Positions 1 to 6,191 are shown, counted from the first letter of the stretch. The stretch is 7,154 bases of DNA from Candidatus Heimdallarchaeota archaeon (GCA_016839985.1 JAEOTG010000285.1:1-7154); one strand, 5' to 3'. The notes: generated from the sequence alone by a model not told the origin. Made by a program: numbers and translations.

Positions 1-771
1 GAGAGTTAGTAAGGGATAAAATCGAGCTTGAATTCTAATTTCCCCTAATCTATTATCTCTGAATGCTTGAACAGCTTTCCTAAACTTGTTATATTCTACT
101 TCTTCTGCACAAAATGATTTCGCAACTTGAACACTGTTTAAACTCTCTTGCAAAGAAACTGCAACATCTGCGTGTTTTGTTAAAGATGCTTTTGAATAAG
201 GAAGTAAATGCTTACGATATCGTAGTACAAAATAAACATATAATCCCAAAAAAGGTATAGTAAGTAAAGCCATTCTATAATTAAATGTTTGAATCTGTAT
301 TAGAGTAACAATTGTCTGGATGAAGGGGTATACATAAAATGAACCATGTGCTATTAACGTATTAACGACACGTAAATCATTTGTAGCTAAAGCTAGCAAA
401 TCCCCAGTTTTAATTCTATCATGAAAACTCAGGGGTTTATTTTGAACATTTTCGAAGAACTCTTTACGCATCGATTGTTCAGCCTTAGAGCCTAATTGGT
501 GACCTATCATCCAAGTAGCGTACTCAACTATATTTCTGAGGAAATAAAATCCTAACAGAATTGCCATTGTAATTAAGAGATTCTGAGTTGCTTCTTTGAG
601 TACAATAGCATCAGTTATTGCTCCAATTCGAATTGGTATAATCGTCCTTGTGTATGTTACTGCAACTATCCCTATGAAATTAAGAGTAAAAAGAGTTTTA
701 TGATTCAATACATGAATAAAAAACCACTTAACATAGGGATTCTTCGCTTTTGATTCTTCGCTTATATACAT
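1..771 (-). CDS. ABC exporter, transmembrane domain (partial; C-terminal ATPase half lies off the left edge)
   Basis: Reading the minus strand from the ATG at 769-771 gives 257 codons open to the window edge. The product matches the N-terminal membrane domain of exporter-type ABC half-transporters (ABC_membrane fold). Hydrophobic segments lie near residues 27-48, 64-89, 143-162 and 167-184. The first cytoplasmic loop carries the family hallmark around residues 114-135 (L-S-F-H-D then K-T-G-D-L-L and T-N-D-L). The later loop has the usual L-Q-E-S-L then V-A-K-S-F and E-E-V-E-Y pattern at about 207-227. Half-transporters are normally near 580-600 residues, so the last membrane helices and the nucleotide-binding domain (Walker A, signature, Walker B) should lie further left. 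The start is supported by GAGG at 779-782, 7 nt before the ATG. The substrate cannot be told from this half; lipids, peptides and drugs are all possible. It is divergent from the TatD-like gene, with 161 bp between starts. Confidence 0.92.
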   Translation of the reverse strand, partial: MYISEESKAKNPYVKWFFIHVLNHKTLFTLNFIGIVAVTYTRTIIPIRIGAITDAIVLKEATQNLLITMAILLGFYFLRNIVEYATWMIGHQLGSKAEQSMRKEFFENVQNKPLSFHDRIKTGDLLALATNDLRVVNTLIAHGSFYVYPFIQTIVTLIQIQTFNYRMALLTIPFLGLYVYFVLRYRKHLLPYSKASLTKHADVAVSLQESLNSVQVAKSFCAEEVEYNKFRKAVQAFRDNRLGEIRIQARFYPLLTL

Positions 772-778
772 TCAATTT

Positions 779-782
779 CCTC
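779..782 (-). promoter_or_regulatory. Shine-Dalgarno site of the ABC exporter
   Basis: On the minus strand GAGG is followed by 7 nt and then the ATG at 771. It fixes the start of the exporter and has the same register as the sites before the TatD-like, methyltransferase and beta-helix genes. Confidence 0.65.
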
Positions 783-810
783 TTCAAAGACATACTCAAA
801 AGAAAAGAAC

Positions 811-820
811 TATTTTAAAA
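811..820 (-). promoter_or_regulatory. candidate TATA box for the ABC exporter
   Basis: The minus strand reads TTTTAAAATA here. Archaeal TATA boxes centre about 26-27 bp before transcription starts, which would place the start near 788 and give a leader of about 17 nt containing the GAGG site. AT-rich DNA makes such matches common, so this is tentative. Confidence 0.3.
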
Positions 821-827
821 GTTTGTT

Positions 828-891
828 AAATTATCTATTGATCAAGATATTAGAGACAATATATATTCTGAAAAATTGTATTAGATAATTT
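828..891. repeat. 10-bp inverted repeat around the TatD-like gene's TATA candidate
   Basis: AAATTATCTA at 828-837 and its exact reverse complement TAGATAATTT at 882-891 are separated by 44 bp. The midpoint (about 859.5) falls at the left end of the TATA-like sequence at 858-867. The arms lie between the two divergent genes, a normal place for operators of a regulator controlling one or both. The arms are AT-rich and the spacing is long, so chance is a real alternative. Confidence 0.4.
858..867 (+). promoter_or_regulatory. candidate TATA box for the TatD-like gene
   Basis: AATATATATT is the best archaeal TATA-like match before the TatD-like gene. A start about 27 bp downstream (near 890) would give a leader of about 43 nt that includes the strong GGAGG site at 921-925. 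Confidence 0.35.
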
Positions 892-920
892 CTTAAGTGT
901 CTGTACATTCAGCAATGGAA

Positions 921-925
921 GGAGG
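921..925 (+). promoter_or_regulatory. Shine-Dalgarno site of the TatD-like gene
   Basis: GGAGG, inside AAGGAGGT, lies 7 nt before the ATG at 933. It is the strongest ribosome binding site in the window and supports this start. Confidence 0.8.
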
Positions 926-932
926 TTAGATT

Positions 933-1730
933 ATGTATATTGATACTCATTTGCATTTGTGTAATCGCTGGTGTGATGATATTCATCGTCCGAAAGCTAT
1001 TACAGATATTGATAAAAACAAAATAGTTACTTGGGCACAATCTTGGGATATTCCTTCATATATGGGAGCTCTTGAATATTCAAAAGAGTCAAAATATATT
1101 TTTCCTGCATTTGGTGTTTTACCCTGGGAAGCTTTTGATTATAAGGATAGATTTGATGAGATTGCAAAGTTATGTAAAGATGCACTGATGCTTGGTGAAA
1201 TTGGTTGGGATGAAAGAAATGCTCAAGATAAAAGAAGCATACCTTATCAAGTACCTATGCTTGAAGTTTTTCTAGAAGCAGCTGAAAAATACAACTTAAT
1301 AATGAACTTGCATTTCAGAGGAGGGCTAGAAAGAGATGGATTTGAGCTTCTGAAAAGCTATGATAGCAAGAAAGCAATTATTCATTCCTATTCAGGACCA
1401 CCAGAGATGATAAAGGAAATTAATGAACAAGGTTTCTATGTATCCTACGGTTCCTCTAAATTTGATAAGCTAAACAAAGCACAAACAGGTTACTATAGGA
1501 ATAGAATAACTGAAGTACATGAAGACTTGTTAATAATCGAAATAGATGTTCTTCAAAGAGACGAAGAGTTTCGACCACCATCAGTAGTTTTTCCAAAAAT
1601 TCTGAAAATTATTGCAGACATGAGGAAAACAACTCCAGAAGAAATAGAAGCTATGAACCAAAGAAATGTTTTGAGATTAATTGGTGATGATCCTAAACTT
1701 GAAGTTATGAGAAAGATATTGGACCAATAA
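933..1730 (+). CDS. TatD-like metal-dependent hydrolase
   Basis: The 265-residue product has the length and motif order of the TatD branch of the amidohydrolase superfamily, a TIM barrel with two metals whose known members are 3'-5' exonucleases or DNases. Visible ligands are H6 and H8 (T-H-L-H-L at the first strand), E89 (L-G-E-I-G-W-D), H127 (N-L-H-F-R), H151 (I-I-H-S-Y-S-G) and D205 (I-E-I-D). All expected positions are filled, so it is probably active. The C-terminal N-Q-R-N-V-L-R-L-I at 242-250 matches the closing N-x-x-x-L-F-like motif of the family. There is no signal peptide, so it should be cytoplasmic. It has a strong ribosome site and its own promoter region, and it converges on the methyltransferase gene with 2 bp between stops. 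The nuclease role is known for the family but not shown for this divergent archaeal member; another phosphoesterase or amidohydrolase activity is possible. Confidence 0.85.
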   Translation: MYIDTHLHLCNRWCDDIHRPKAITDIDKNKIVTWAQSWDIPSYMGALEYSKESKYIFPAFGVLPWEAFDYKDRFDEIAKLCKDALMLGEIGWDERNAQDKRSIPYQVPMLEVFLEAAEKYNLIMNLHFRGGLERDGFELLKSYDSKKAIIHSYSGPPEMIKEINEQGFYVSYGSSKFDKLNKAQTGYYRNRITEVHEDLLIIEIDVLQRDEEFRPPSVVFPKILKIIADMRKTTPEEIEAMNQRNVLRLIGDDPKLEVMRKILDQ

Positions 1731-1732
1731 CT

Positions 1733-2596
1733 CTACTCGGGAACCATTTCTTTCTTAAAAGCTACAAATCTGTAGGTAATGTATTCAAGGAACAACTTTG
1801 GATCTGTTCTACGTAATCCAGCATCAAACAGAATATCTTTTGCTATTTCCAACTCCTTGTTGAAAAACGTTGATACAAGTCTGGAAATAATCCAATATTT
1901 TTTCTTGAAAGATGTTTTGTAAAAATCAATCAGTGTTTCTGTGATTGGTGGGAAATATTTGCAAACATTATGCAGTAATTCTATTGTTTGAAACACTTGA
2001 TCAGTTATATCAATGTCCTCCATTAGAATTAAACCTCTTTTTTTTGCATTTTCTAAGTAAATCTCAAAAACATGCAGATACTCGAAAGTTTTTCGTTTAT
2101 CCTTTCGAAAAGTATCTCCCAGGACTAAATAACCTCCATTTTTCAAATATCTAATTGTTTGGTCAAGACCTTTCTTCATAGGGAAATAGGTGCATGATTC
2201 ACTCATTAATACTACATCGAATTTTTCGTTGATCTCAAGATCTTCATATTTACTTCGGATAAAAGAGACATTTTCGTATTCCGGTAGAATGTTCTCTGCA
2301 AAGTGTTTCTCTTGGCTCGGAGAAGGGGATATACTTGTAACTCTCATCCCCTTTTTTGCCATATAAATCGCATTGTCTCCAACACCTGCCCCAACATCTA
2401 GAACAGATTCTACATCTTCCGGAAACATGTCAATTAACTTTATTGTAAAGTTTTTTTGGGCTTTTGGTACCTCATCAAGAGTCACAGGTTGTCCTGTTTT
2501 CCAAAGTCCAAAATGAAGAGAGCTTAAACCAAGTCCTTTTGTAAATAATTCAAGCTCCAAACCGTCTCCCTCATGTTTATATTTTGAATATTTCAT
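1733..2596 (-). CDS. class I SAM-dependent methyltransferase
   Basis: The 287-residue cytoplasmic protein has a Rossmann methyltransferase core. Motif I, V-L-D-V-G-A-G-V-G-D, is at 65-74 and binds S-adenosylmethionine. It is followed by the S-I-S-P-S-P-S-Q segment at 88-95, an acidic D119 region, and motif IV-like F-D-V-V-L-M-S-E-S at 126-134. The strand L-K-N-G-G-Y-L-V-L-G-D at 151-161 is the usual post-IV element. The N-terminal L-H-F-G-L-W at 27-32 and the long C-terminal part (165-287) resemble small-molecule methyltransferases of the cyclopropane synthase, tocopherol and sarcosine type rather than RNA enzymes; this is inference and the substrate is unknown. The ATG at 2594-2596 is supported by GTGAT at 2600-2604. 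Its 3' end abuts the convergent TatD-like gene, and it diverges from the Cys-rich gene at 2747. Confidence 0.88.
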   Translation of the reverse strand: MKYSKYKHEGDGLELELFTKGLGLSSLHFGLWKTGQPVTLDEVPKAQKNFTIKLIDMFPEDVESVLDVGAGVGDNAIYMAKKGMRVTSISPSPSQEKHFAENILPEYENVSFIRSKYEDLEINEKFDVVLMSESCTYFPMKKGLDQTIRYLKNGGYLVLGDTFRKDKRKTFEYLHVFEIYLENAKKRGLILMEDIDITDQVFQTIELLHNVCKYFPPITETLIDFYKTSFKKKYWIISRLVSTFFNKELEIAKDILFDAGLRRTDPKLFLEYITYRFVAFKKEMVPE

Positions 2597-2599
2597 GAA

Positions 2600-2604
2600 A
2601 TCAC
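2600..2604 (-). promoter_or_regulatory. Shine-Dalgarno site of the methyltransferase gene
   Basis: The minus strand reads AGTGATTTC before the ATG. GTGAT pairs with the 5' side of the CACCTCC-type anti-SD region, and its first G is 8 nt before the ATG, the same register as the GGAGG sites elsewhere in the window. Confidence 0.5.
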
Positions 2605-2628
2605 TTTATCCTATTAACCAAATTTAGC

Positions 2629-2660
2629 TACTAGATAAACTTTTTGATGAATTTCTAGTA
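2629..2660. repeat. 7-bp inverted repeat in the divergent promoter region
   Basis: TACTAGA at 2629-2635 and TCTAGTA at 2654-2660 are exact reverse complements 18 bp apart. They overlap the methyltransferase TATA candidate, and the midpoint is within a few bp of it. Operator use is possible; short AT-rich arms also arise by chance. Confidence 0.25.
2634..2639 (-). promoter_or_regulatory. candidate TATA box for the methyltransferase gene
   Basis: The minus strand reads AGTTTATCTAG, with TTTATC as the TATA-like core. It would place a start near 2610 and a leader of about 14 nt that holds the GTGAT site. It touches the left arm of an inverted repeat (2629-2635 with 2654-2660). Weak on its own. 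Confidence 0.3.
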
Positions 2661-2719
2661 TCAACTGGAAAAATGAGAAAATTACTTTGCTAAAATTATC
2701 TCAAAATAACCTTATTGTT

Positions 2720-2727
2720 TTTATAAT
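2720..2727 (+). promoter_or_regulatory. candidate TATA box for the DUF3795-like gene (leaderless type)
   Basis: TTTATAAT is close to the archaeal TATA consensus and is centred about 23-24 nt before the ATG at 2747. No Shine-Dalgarno match lies between them. Together these suggest a transcript that begins at or next to the start codon, and favour ATG 2747 over the upstream in-frame TTG at 2687. Confidence 0.4.
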
Positions 2728-2746
2728 TAATACTATAAGTAAAATC

Positions 2747-3199
2747 ATGTCTCTGAATCATAAATTAGCTCGTTGTGGGGTATATTGTGGACAGTGCAGA
2801 GCTTTTACAGCTGAAATGACAGATCTTGCCTCTAAATTCAAACAGTGGATAGTTAAAGATTATTCTTGGTTAAAAAAAGCAGAAGAATCTTTTGATTATG
2901 ATAATTTCGTAAAGGGTTTAGAATGGTTTACTAATTCAACTTGTCCAGGATGCCGAGATTCCACAGAAGAATGGTGTGAAGTCAAGAAATGCGAAAAAAT
3001 CAATCAAAACACAATTGATAACTGTCTGATTTGTGAGGATTTTATTGATTGTAAGCATACTAACTATCAAAGGAATAGATACTCCTATCTATTTGATCAT
3101 ATTGAATTCATTAAGAAAGAAGGTTTCGAGAAGTTCCTTGAAGAAGAAGAAAGGAAAGCTAAAGAAGGAGTTAGGCTTCAAGAAATTAGAGATTACTAA
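2747..3199 (+). CDS. Cys-rich DUF3795-like protein
   Basis: The product is 150 residues from the ATG at 2747. Ten cysteines fall in four clusters: C10, C14, C17 (R-C-G-V-Y-C-G-Q-C-R), C66 and C69 (C-P-G-C-R), C77 and C82 (C-E-V-K-K-C), and C93, C96, C102 (C-L-I-C-E-D-F-I-D-C). This order, with an N-terminal C-G-x-Y-C-G-x-C and a Glu/Lys-rich C-terminal helix (about 118-150), matches DUF3795 proteins, which are common in methanogens and other anaerobes and have no settled function. The cysteines suggest zinc or Fe-S binding; that is inference. An upstream in-frame TTG at 2687 would add 20 residues with no family likeness and would cover the TATA-like element, so it is not used. The gene diverges from the methyltransferase and converges on the amidohydrolase. 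Confidence 0.82.
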   Translation: MSLNHKLARCGVYCGQCRAFTAEMTDLASKFKQWIVKDYSWLKKAEESFDYDNFVKGLEWFTNSTCPGCRDSTEEWCEVKKCEKINQNTIDNCLICEDFIDCKHTNYQRNRYSYLFDHIEFIKKEGFEKFLEEEERKAKEGVRLQEIRDY

Positions 3200-3214
3200 A
3201 TTCAGAGAGAAGCA

Positions 3215-3247
3215 TTTTTCATTTCCAATGGAGTAGATTTTACTTTT
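3215..3247 (+). terminator. T-rich tracts after the DUF3795-like gene
   Basis: Runs of five T at 3215-3219, four T at 3238-3241 and four T at 3244-3247 follow the stop codon at 3197-3199. Archaeal termination often uses oligo-T without a stable hairpin, and no strong hairpin is visible here. Confidence 0.35.
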
Positions 3248-3273
3248 ATTGGGAGAGGATTTATTTCCAGTAG

Positions 3274-3278
3274 AAAAA
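3274..3278 (-). terminator. oligo-T right after the amidohydrolase stop
   Basis: On the minus strand five T follow the TAA at 3279-3281 directly. It is a possible oligo-T terminator for the three-gene minus-strand block, though the run is short. Confidence 0.25.
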
Positions 3279-4808
3279 TTATATTCTTCTTCTAGATCTG
3301 ACAACTATTAGACTTGATAATGTTAGAAGAACAATCCATAGTGCAGAAGTTGTTCTTGATGTACCACTAGTATAGGGTGTTGGAAAAGTATGACTTTGCC
3401 AAAGAAATTCAATTTTACCATATACCATTGTGAGTAAAACGTTAATATCCTTAAGGTCATCAACACCCATAGTTAGAGGATCATCATCTATAACAATTAA
3501 ATCAGCGTATTTTCCAACTTCTAAAGAACCAATATAATTCTCTTGTTTAACCGCATATGCTCCTTCTATAGTCATCATCCTAAGTGCTTGCTCTACAGAT
3601 ATCTCATGTTTAGCAAGCCAAGGATCAGGTGAGTGGATTGTACCATTTTCATCTATTGCTTTTCTTGTAACTAAGCCCCACATGTGTAAGAAAGGTCTAA
3701 TATTGGATGATCTGCTCCAATCATCTTCATCATAACCATGAAGAAAACCAAAATCAGTTTCTAGATAAGTGTGAAGACCTTCACCAGGTAGAGAGTATCT
3801 GTTTACTGTTCTTTCCAGCCATACAGTACTGTAAAGATCTGCATAGTCTTGCTGCCAATAAGTTGGGAAGTAACCTCTAACAGAATGAATAGTATTAAGT
3901 GATAAAGCTTTAGCGATTTGATCTTCTCTGATGAAACTATTATGCTCAATCTGATGTCTTGCATTATCATTATCTGTCCCATTCAATGCATATTCTATTG
4001 CATTTAGGATAGTTTCAGTTGCTCTATCTCCCATCGCGTGAACAGCTACACTAAAACCTCTATCATGAAGAGAATCTACAACTGAATTTAATTCTGATTG
4101 GTTAAAATAAAGATCTCCATAAGGATTGATAATTCCCCATAAATCTACCATTTCCTGTGTATAGGGATCACTCATTGCTGGAAAACCTCTGTTTCCAGAT
4201 GCACCATCTAAATAGATTTTAAATCCAGGAACGCGAAACTTGCGATCATGATCTAAAACTGGAATAACATCTGGTTCCCAGGCATCAACAAGTACTGTTT
4301 CATTATCTTCAAGCCAAGCGAAATTGTAAATAAGAAATGCATTTACTCGAAGACGTAGTGTACCATTTTGTTCTGCTTCCTGAATCCACTCGAATTCTCC
4401 AATGTCTATGCTCTTTTCATTTAATGTTGTATAGCCATTGGCTAGAGCAATAGTTTGAGAGTCATAGATTGTTTCAGTTTCACCAATCCAAAATAATGAA
4501 GCCATATAATGTGAATGACCATCTATTATTCCTGGCATGATTGTTCGACCATTCAAGTCATAAGTAGTCTCGTTTTCAGTTACAAAATTTTGTAGAATTG
4601 CATCAGTACTTCCTAAACCTACGATTAAACCATCATTTATAGCAATTGCTTGAACCAAAGGATTAGTTTCATCAATGGTAATAATATTTCCGTTACAGAA
4701 GATATAATCAACAAGTTGGGGACTAGCATCAGCATGATAAATTGCTGGAACGATAAAAGGACAAACTAATAATATTAATACAGGAAGAAAAGAGAGAGAT
4801 TTCTTCAT
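3279..4808 (-). CDS. secreted, membrane-anchored YtcJ-like amidohydrolase
   Basis: The product is 509 residues from the ATG at 4806-4808. An N-terminal signal peptide or anchor (K-K then a hydrophobic stretch to about residue 23) is followed by an amidohydrolase-3 (YtcJ/NfdA-like) domain. Likely metal and catalytic residues are H98 and H100 (D-G-H-S-H-Y), K197 and D201 (F-K-I-Y-L-D-G), H257 and D261 (V-A-V-H-A-M-G-D-R-A), E288 and H289 (H-Q-I-E-H), and D352 (L-E-T-D-F). The C-terminal composite beta domain is marked by I-G-S-L-E-V-G-K-Y-A-D-L at about 426-437. A second hydrophobic helix (487-503) ends in R-S-R-R-R-I, so the enzyme probably faces outward and is held or sorted at its C-terminus. 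The family hydrolyses amide or related C-N bonds; the substrate is unknown. The stretch after H-x-H looks about 100 residues shorter than in typical YtcJ proteins. The TTG three codons upstream is a weaker start. It follows the beta-helix gene by 53 bp. Confidence 0.92.
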   Translation of the reverse strand: MKKSLSFLPVLILLVCPFIVPAIYHADASPQLVDYIFCNGNIITIDETNPLVQAIAINDGLIVGLGSTDAILQNFVTENETTYDLNGRTIMPGIIDGHSHYMASLFWIGETETIYDSQTIALANGYTTLNEKSIDIGEFEWIQEAEQNGTLRLRVNAFLIYNFAWLEDNETVLVDAWEPDVIPVLDHDRKFRVPGFKIYLDGASGNRGFPAMSDPYTQEMVDLWGIINPYGDLYFNQSELNSVVDSLHDRGFSVAVHAMGDRATETILNAIEYALNGTDNDNARHQIEHNSFIREDQIAKALSLNTIHSVRGYFPTYWQQDYADLYSTVWLERTVNRYSLPGEGLHTYLETDFGFLHGYDEDDWSRSSNIRPFLHMWGLVTRKAIDENGTIHSPDPWLAKHEISVEQALRMMTIEGAYAVKQENYIGSLEVGKYADLIVIDDDPLTMGVDDLKDINVLLTMVYGKIEFLWQSHTFPTPYTSGTSRTTSALWIVLLTLSSLIVVRSRRRI

Positions 4809-4826
4809 GAATAACAACTCTAATTC

Positions 4827-4838
4827 GAAAAATAAAAA
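4827..4838 (-). promoter_or_regulatory. T-rich element before the amidohydrolase: TATA candidate or terminator
   Basis: The minus strand reads TTTTTATTTTTC. Its centre is about 25 nt before the ATG at 4808, right for a TATA box of a leaderless transcript, and the gene has no Shine-Dalgarno match. The same run lies 24-35 nt after the beta-helix stop codon and could instead end or attenuate that transcript. The sequence does not decide between these. Confidence 0.35.
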
Positions 4839-4861
4839 GGTTTAGGAAAATTATGAAAATT

Positions 4862-6187
4862 CTATATTGGATTGCTTGGTAAAGGATAAAGATCCACTGA
4901 ACCTGATGGACCTGCAATTGAATATGTTCCCGCTACCCAGTCTGACCAAAAATTCCCTTCCATCAATATTTCATCATACCATAAACTCAACTCTGATGCA
5001 TCATACGCTTGAGAGATACCAAAAAGATTGTTATTAATGAATGCATTGTGATATATAGTAAAAGATTTTCCTTCAAGAATACTTATTCCATAATTAACGT
5101 TATTTGCAATTAAATTGTGATATATCGTATTATTAACAGATAGGAAACCTGTCGCTATAACAAATTCAATTCCTTGCCCACCATTTTCTTGAATTATGTT
5201 GAAAGAGATATTACTGAAAGATGTACCATATAATGCTATTCCAGCACCATTTTCACTGCACTTATTGTTCGTAATTGTCAAGTTGCTGGAGTACCAATCT
5301 CTAAAACCATAACCAAGATTATCAGTACATGTATTATTATTCAGAGTTAAATTATTACTCGAAACAGAACCTATACCTCTATCCATATGATCTGTACTTG
5401 TGTTATTGATAACTGTAGTGAAAGGAGAATCGTTTATTGAAATACCATCGTCACCATTGTTTGAGCAGTAGTTATTGGAAATATTAGTAAAATGACAATA
5501 AAACAGCATTAAACCATCTTCCCAGTCAAACTGATCGCTTAAATCTTCATTATTAACTAATATATTACTTAGTATACTAGAATTATTTGATCTACCCAAA
5601 ATTATTCCAGCTTTTTTGTTTTTCTCACATTTGTTATTTATTACTTCAGAACTAATACACTTAGCTAGAACTATTCCAGTTAAAGTGTTAGTTTCACAAA
5701 TATTATCTTCAATTTGAGAATTATTTGATAGATATAGATATATTCCTTCTTCTTTATTATAGGAGCAATTATTATTATTAATTAAAGAATGATCAGAATA
5801 AACTACATAAATCCCTTTTCCTCCATTATCATAACAAGTGTTGTTAGATATAATAACTGTATTATTTGCAGCATTCTCTATATATATTCCAGTTTTTGCT
5901 GCTCTTATGAAACAATTTCGTATAACAAAATGTTTTGTTGTATCTGAAATGAATATACCTTCAAAATTAATTGTAGATATTGAGAAATTTTCTATTAAAT
6001 ATGGATTTCCTTTAGTTCCTTCCCCAGTGAAATTATAATTAAGAAAATCTTCATCCCCCCATATTATAATAGGGTTATCAATCATTTTTTGTTTGGATTT
6101 AATTACAAAATAAATTGGGAGAGAAATGGATATTACTAAAACTATTGAAAGTGATAACCCAAATATTAGTTTTTTATTTATATTCAT
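4862..6187 (-). CDS. secreted right-handed parallel beta-helix protein (NosD/PbH1-type repeats)
   Basis: The 441-residue product begins with N-I-N-K-K and a hydrophobic segment at about 7-30, an uncleaved anchor or signal peptide. Next comes the archaeal surface motif G-T-K-G-N-P-Y-L-I-E-N (57-67), then about 13 beta-helix coils. The coil glycine recurs at 100, 125, 148, 171, 194, 225, 248, 271, 294, 316, 339, 367 and 390, mostly 23 residues apart. An N-N-x-C element gives stacked Cys at 118, 141, 164, 187, 241, 287 and 310. The tail has G-N-F-W-S-D-W (411-417) and V-D-L-Y-P-L-P (431-437), common at the end of such archaeal proteins. More than a dozen N-x-S/T sequons suggest a glycosylated surface protein. 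Such folds act as polysaccharide lyases, in metal-centre assembly (NosD) or as structural and adhesive proteins; no catalytic site is evident. The start is supported by GGTGA at 6192-6196. Confidence 0.92.
   Translation of the reverse strand: MNINKKLIFGLSLSIVLVISISLPIYFVIKSKQKMIDNPIIIWGDEDFLNYNFTGEGTKGNPYLIENFSISTINFEGIFISDTTKHFVIRNCFIRAAKTGIYIENAANNTVIISNNTCYDNGGKGIYVVYSDHSLINNNNCSYNKEEGIYLYLSNNSQIEDNICETNTLTGIVLAKCISSEVINNKCEKNKKAGIILGRSNNSSILSNILVNNEDLSDQFDWEDGLMLFYCHFTNISNNYCSNNGDDGISINDSPFTTVINNTSTDHMDRGIGSVSSNNLTLNNNTCTDNLGYGFRDWYSSNLTITNNKCSENGAGIALYGTSFSNISFNIIQENGGQGIEFVIATGFLSVNNTIYHNLIANNVNYGISILEGKSFTIYHNAFINNNLFGISQAYDASELSLWYDEILMEGNFWSDWVAGTYSIAGPSGSVDLYPLPSNPI
5018..5890 (-). 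repeat. degenerate 69-bp tandem repeats encoding beta-helix coils
   Basis: Codons 100-390 of the beta-helix gene hold about 13 coils. Most are 23 codons (69 bp); the exceptions are 25 (first), 31 (fifth), 22 (tenth) and 28 (twelfth). Conservation is at the protein level (G-I-Y then N-N-x-C-x-x-N), with little nucleotide identity between units, so the array is old rather than a recent expansion. Confidence 0.8.
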
Positions 6188-6191
6188 TTTT

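Noticed and set aside
1945..2154. Plus-strand open frame inside the methyltransferase gene
   Set aside because: It lies antisense to a well-supported coding region, has no ribosome site, and shows no recognisable domain.
2687..2746. In-frame TTG start adding 20 residues to the Cys-rich protein
   Set aside because: The added stretch has no family likeness, has no ribosome site, and covers the TATA-like element at 2720-2727; DUF3795 proteins usually begin shortly before the first C-G-x-Y-C-G motif.
3033..3304. Open frames in other frames over the end of the Cys-rich gene (plus 3033-3236, minus 3089-3304)
   Set aside because: They overlap conserved coding sequence, have Lys/Phe-rich low-complexity translations, and lack start signals.
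4809..4817. TTG start three codons before the amidohydrolase ATG
   Set aside because: The ATG at 4808 gives a classic M-K-K signal peptide start and the right distance to the TATA-like element; the TTG has no better ribosome site.
4729..4917. Minus-strand frame bridging the beta-helix and amidohydrolase genes
   Set aside because: It overlaps both well-supported genes in another frame and has no family features; it arises from the coding bias of its neighbours.
5018..5890. 69-bp periodicity read as a CRISPR array or noncoding tandem repeat
   Set aside because: Nucleotide identity between units is low and the period is an exact multiple of three that tracks beta-helix coils in an open frame; there are no identical repeats with unique spacers.
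5838..6038. Plus-strand open frame antisense to the beta-helix gene
   Set aside because: A shadow of the repeat-rich gene with no ribosome site or domain.
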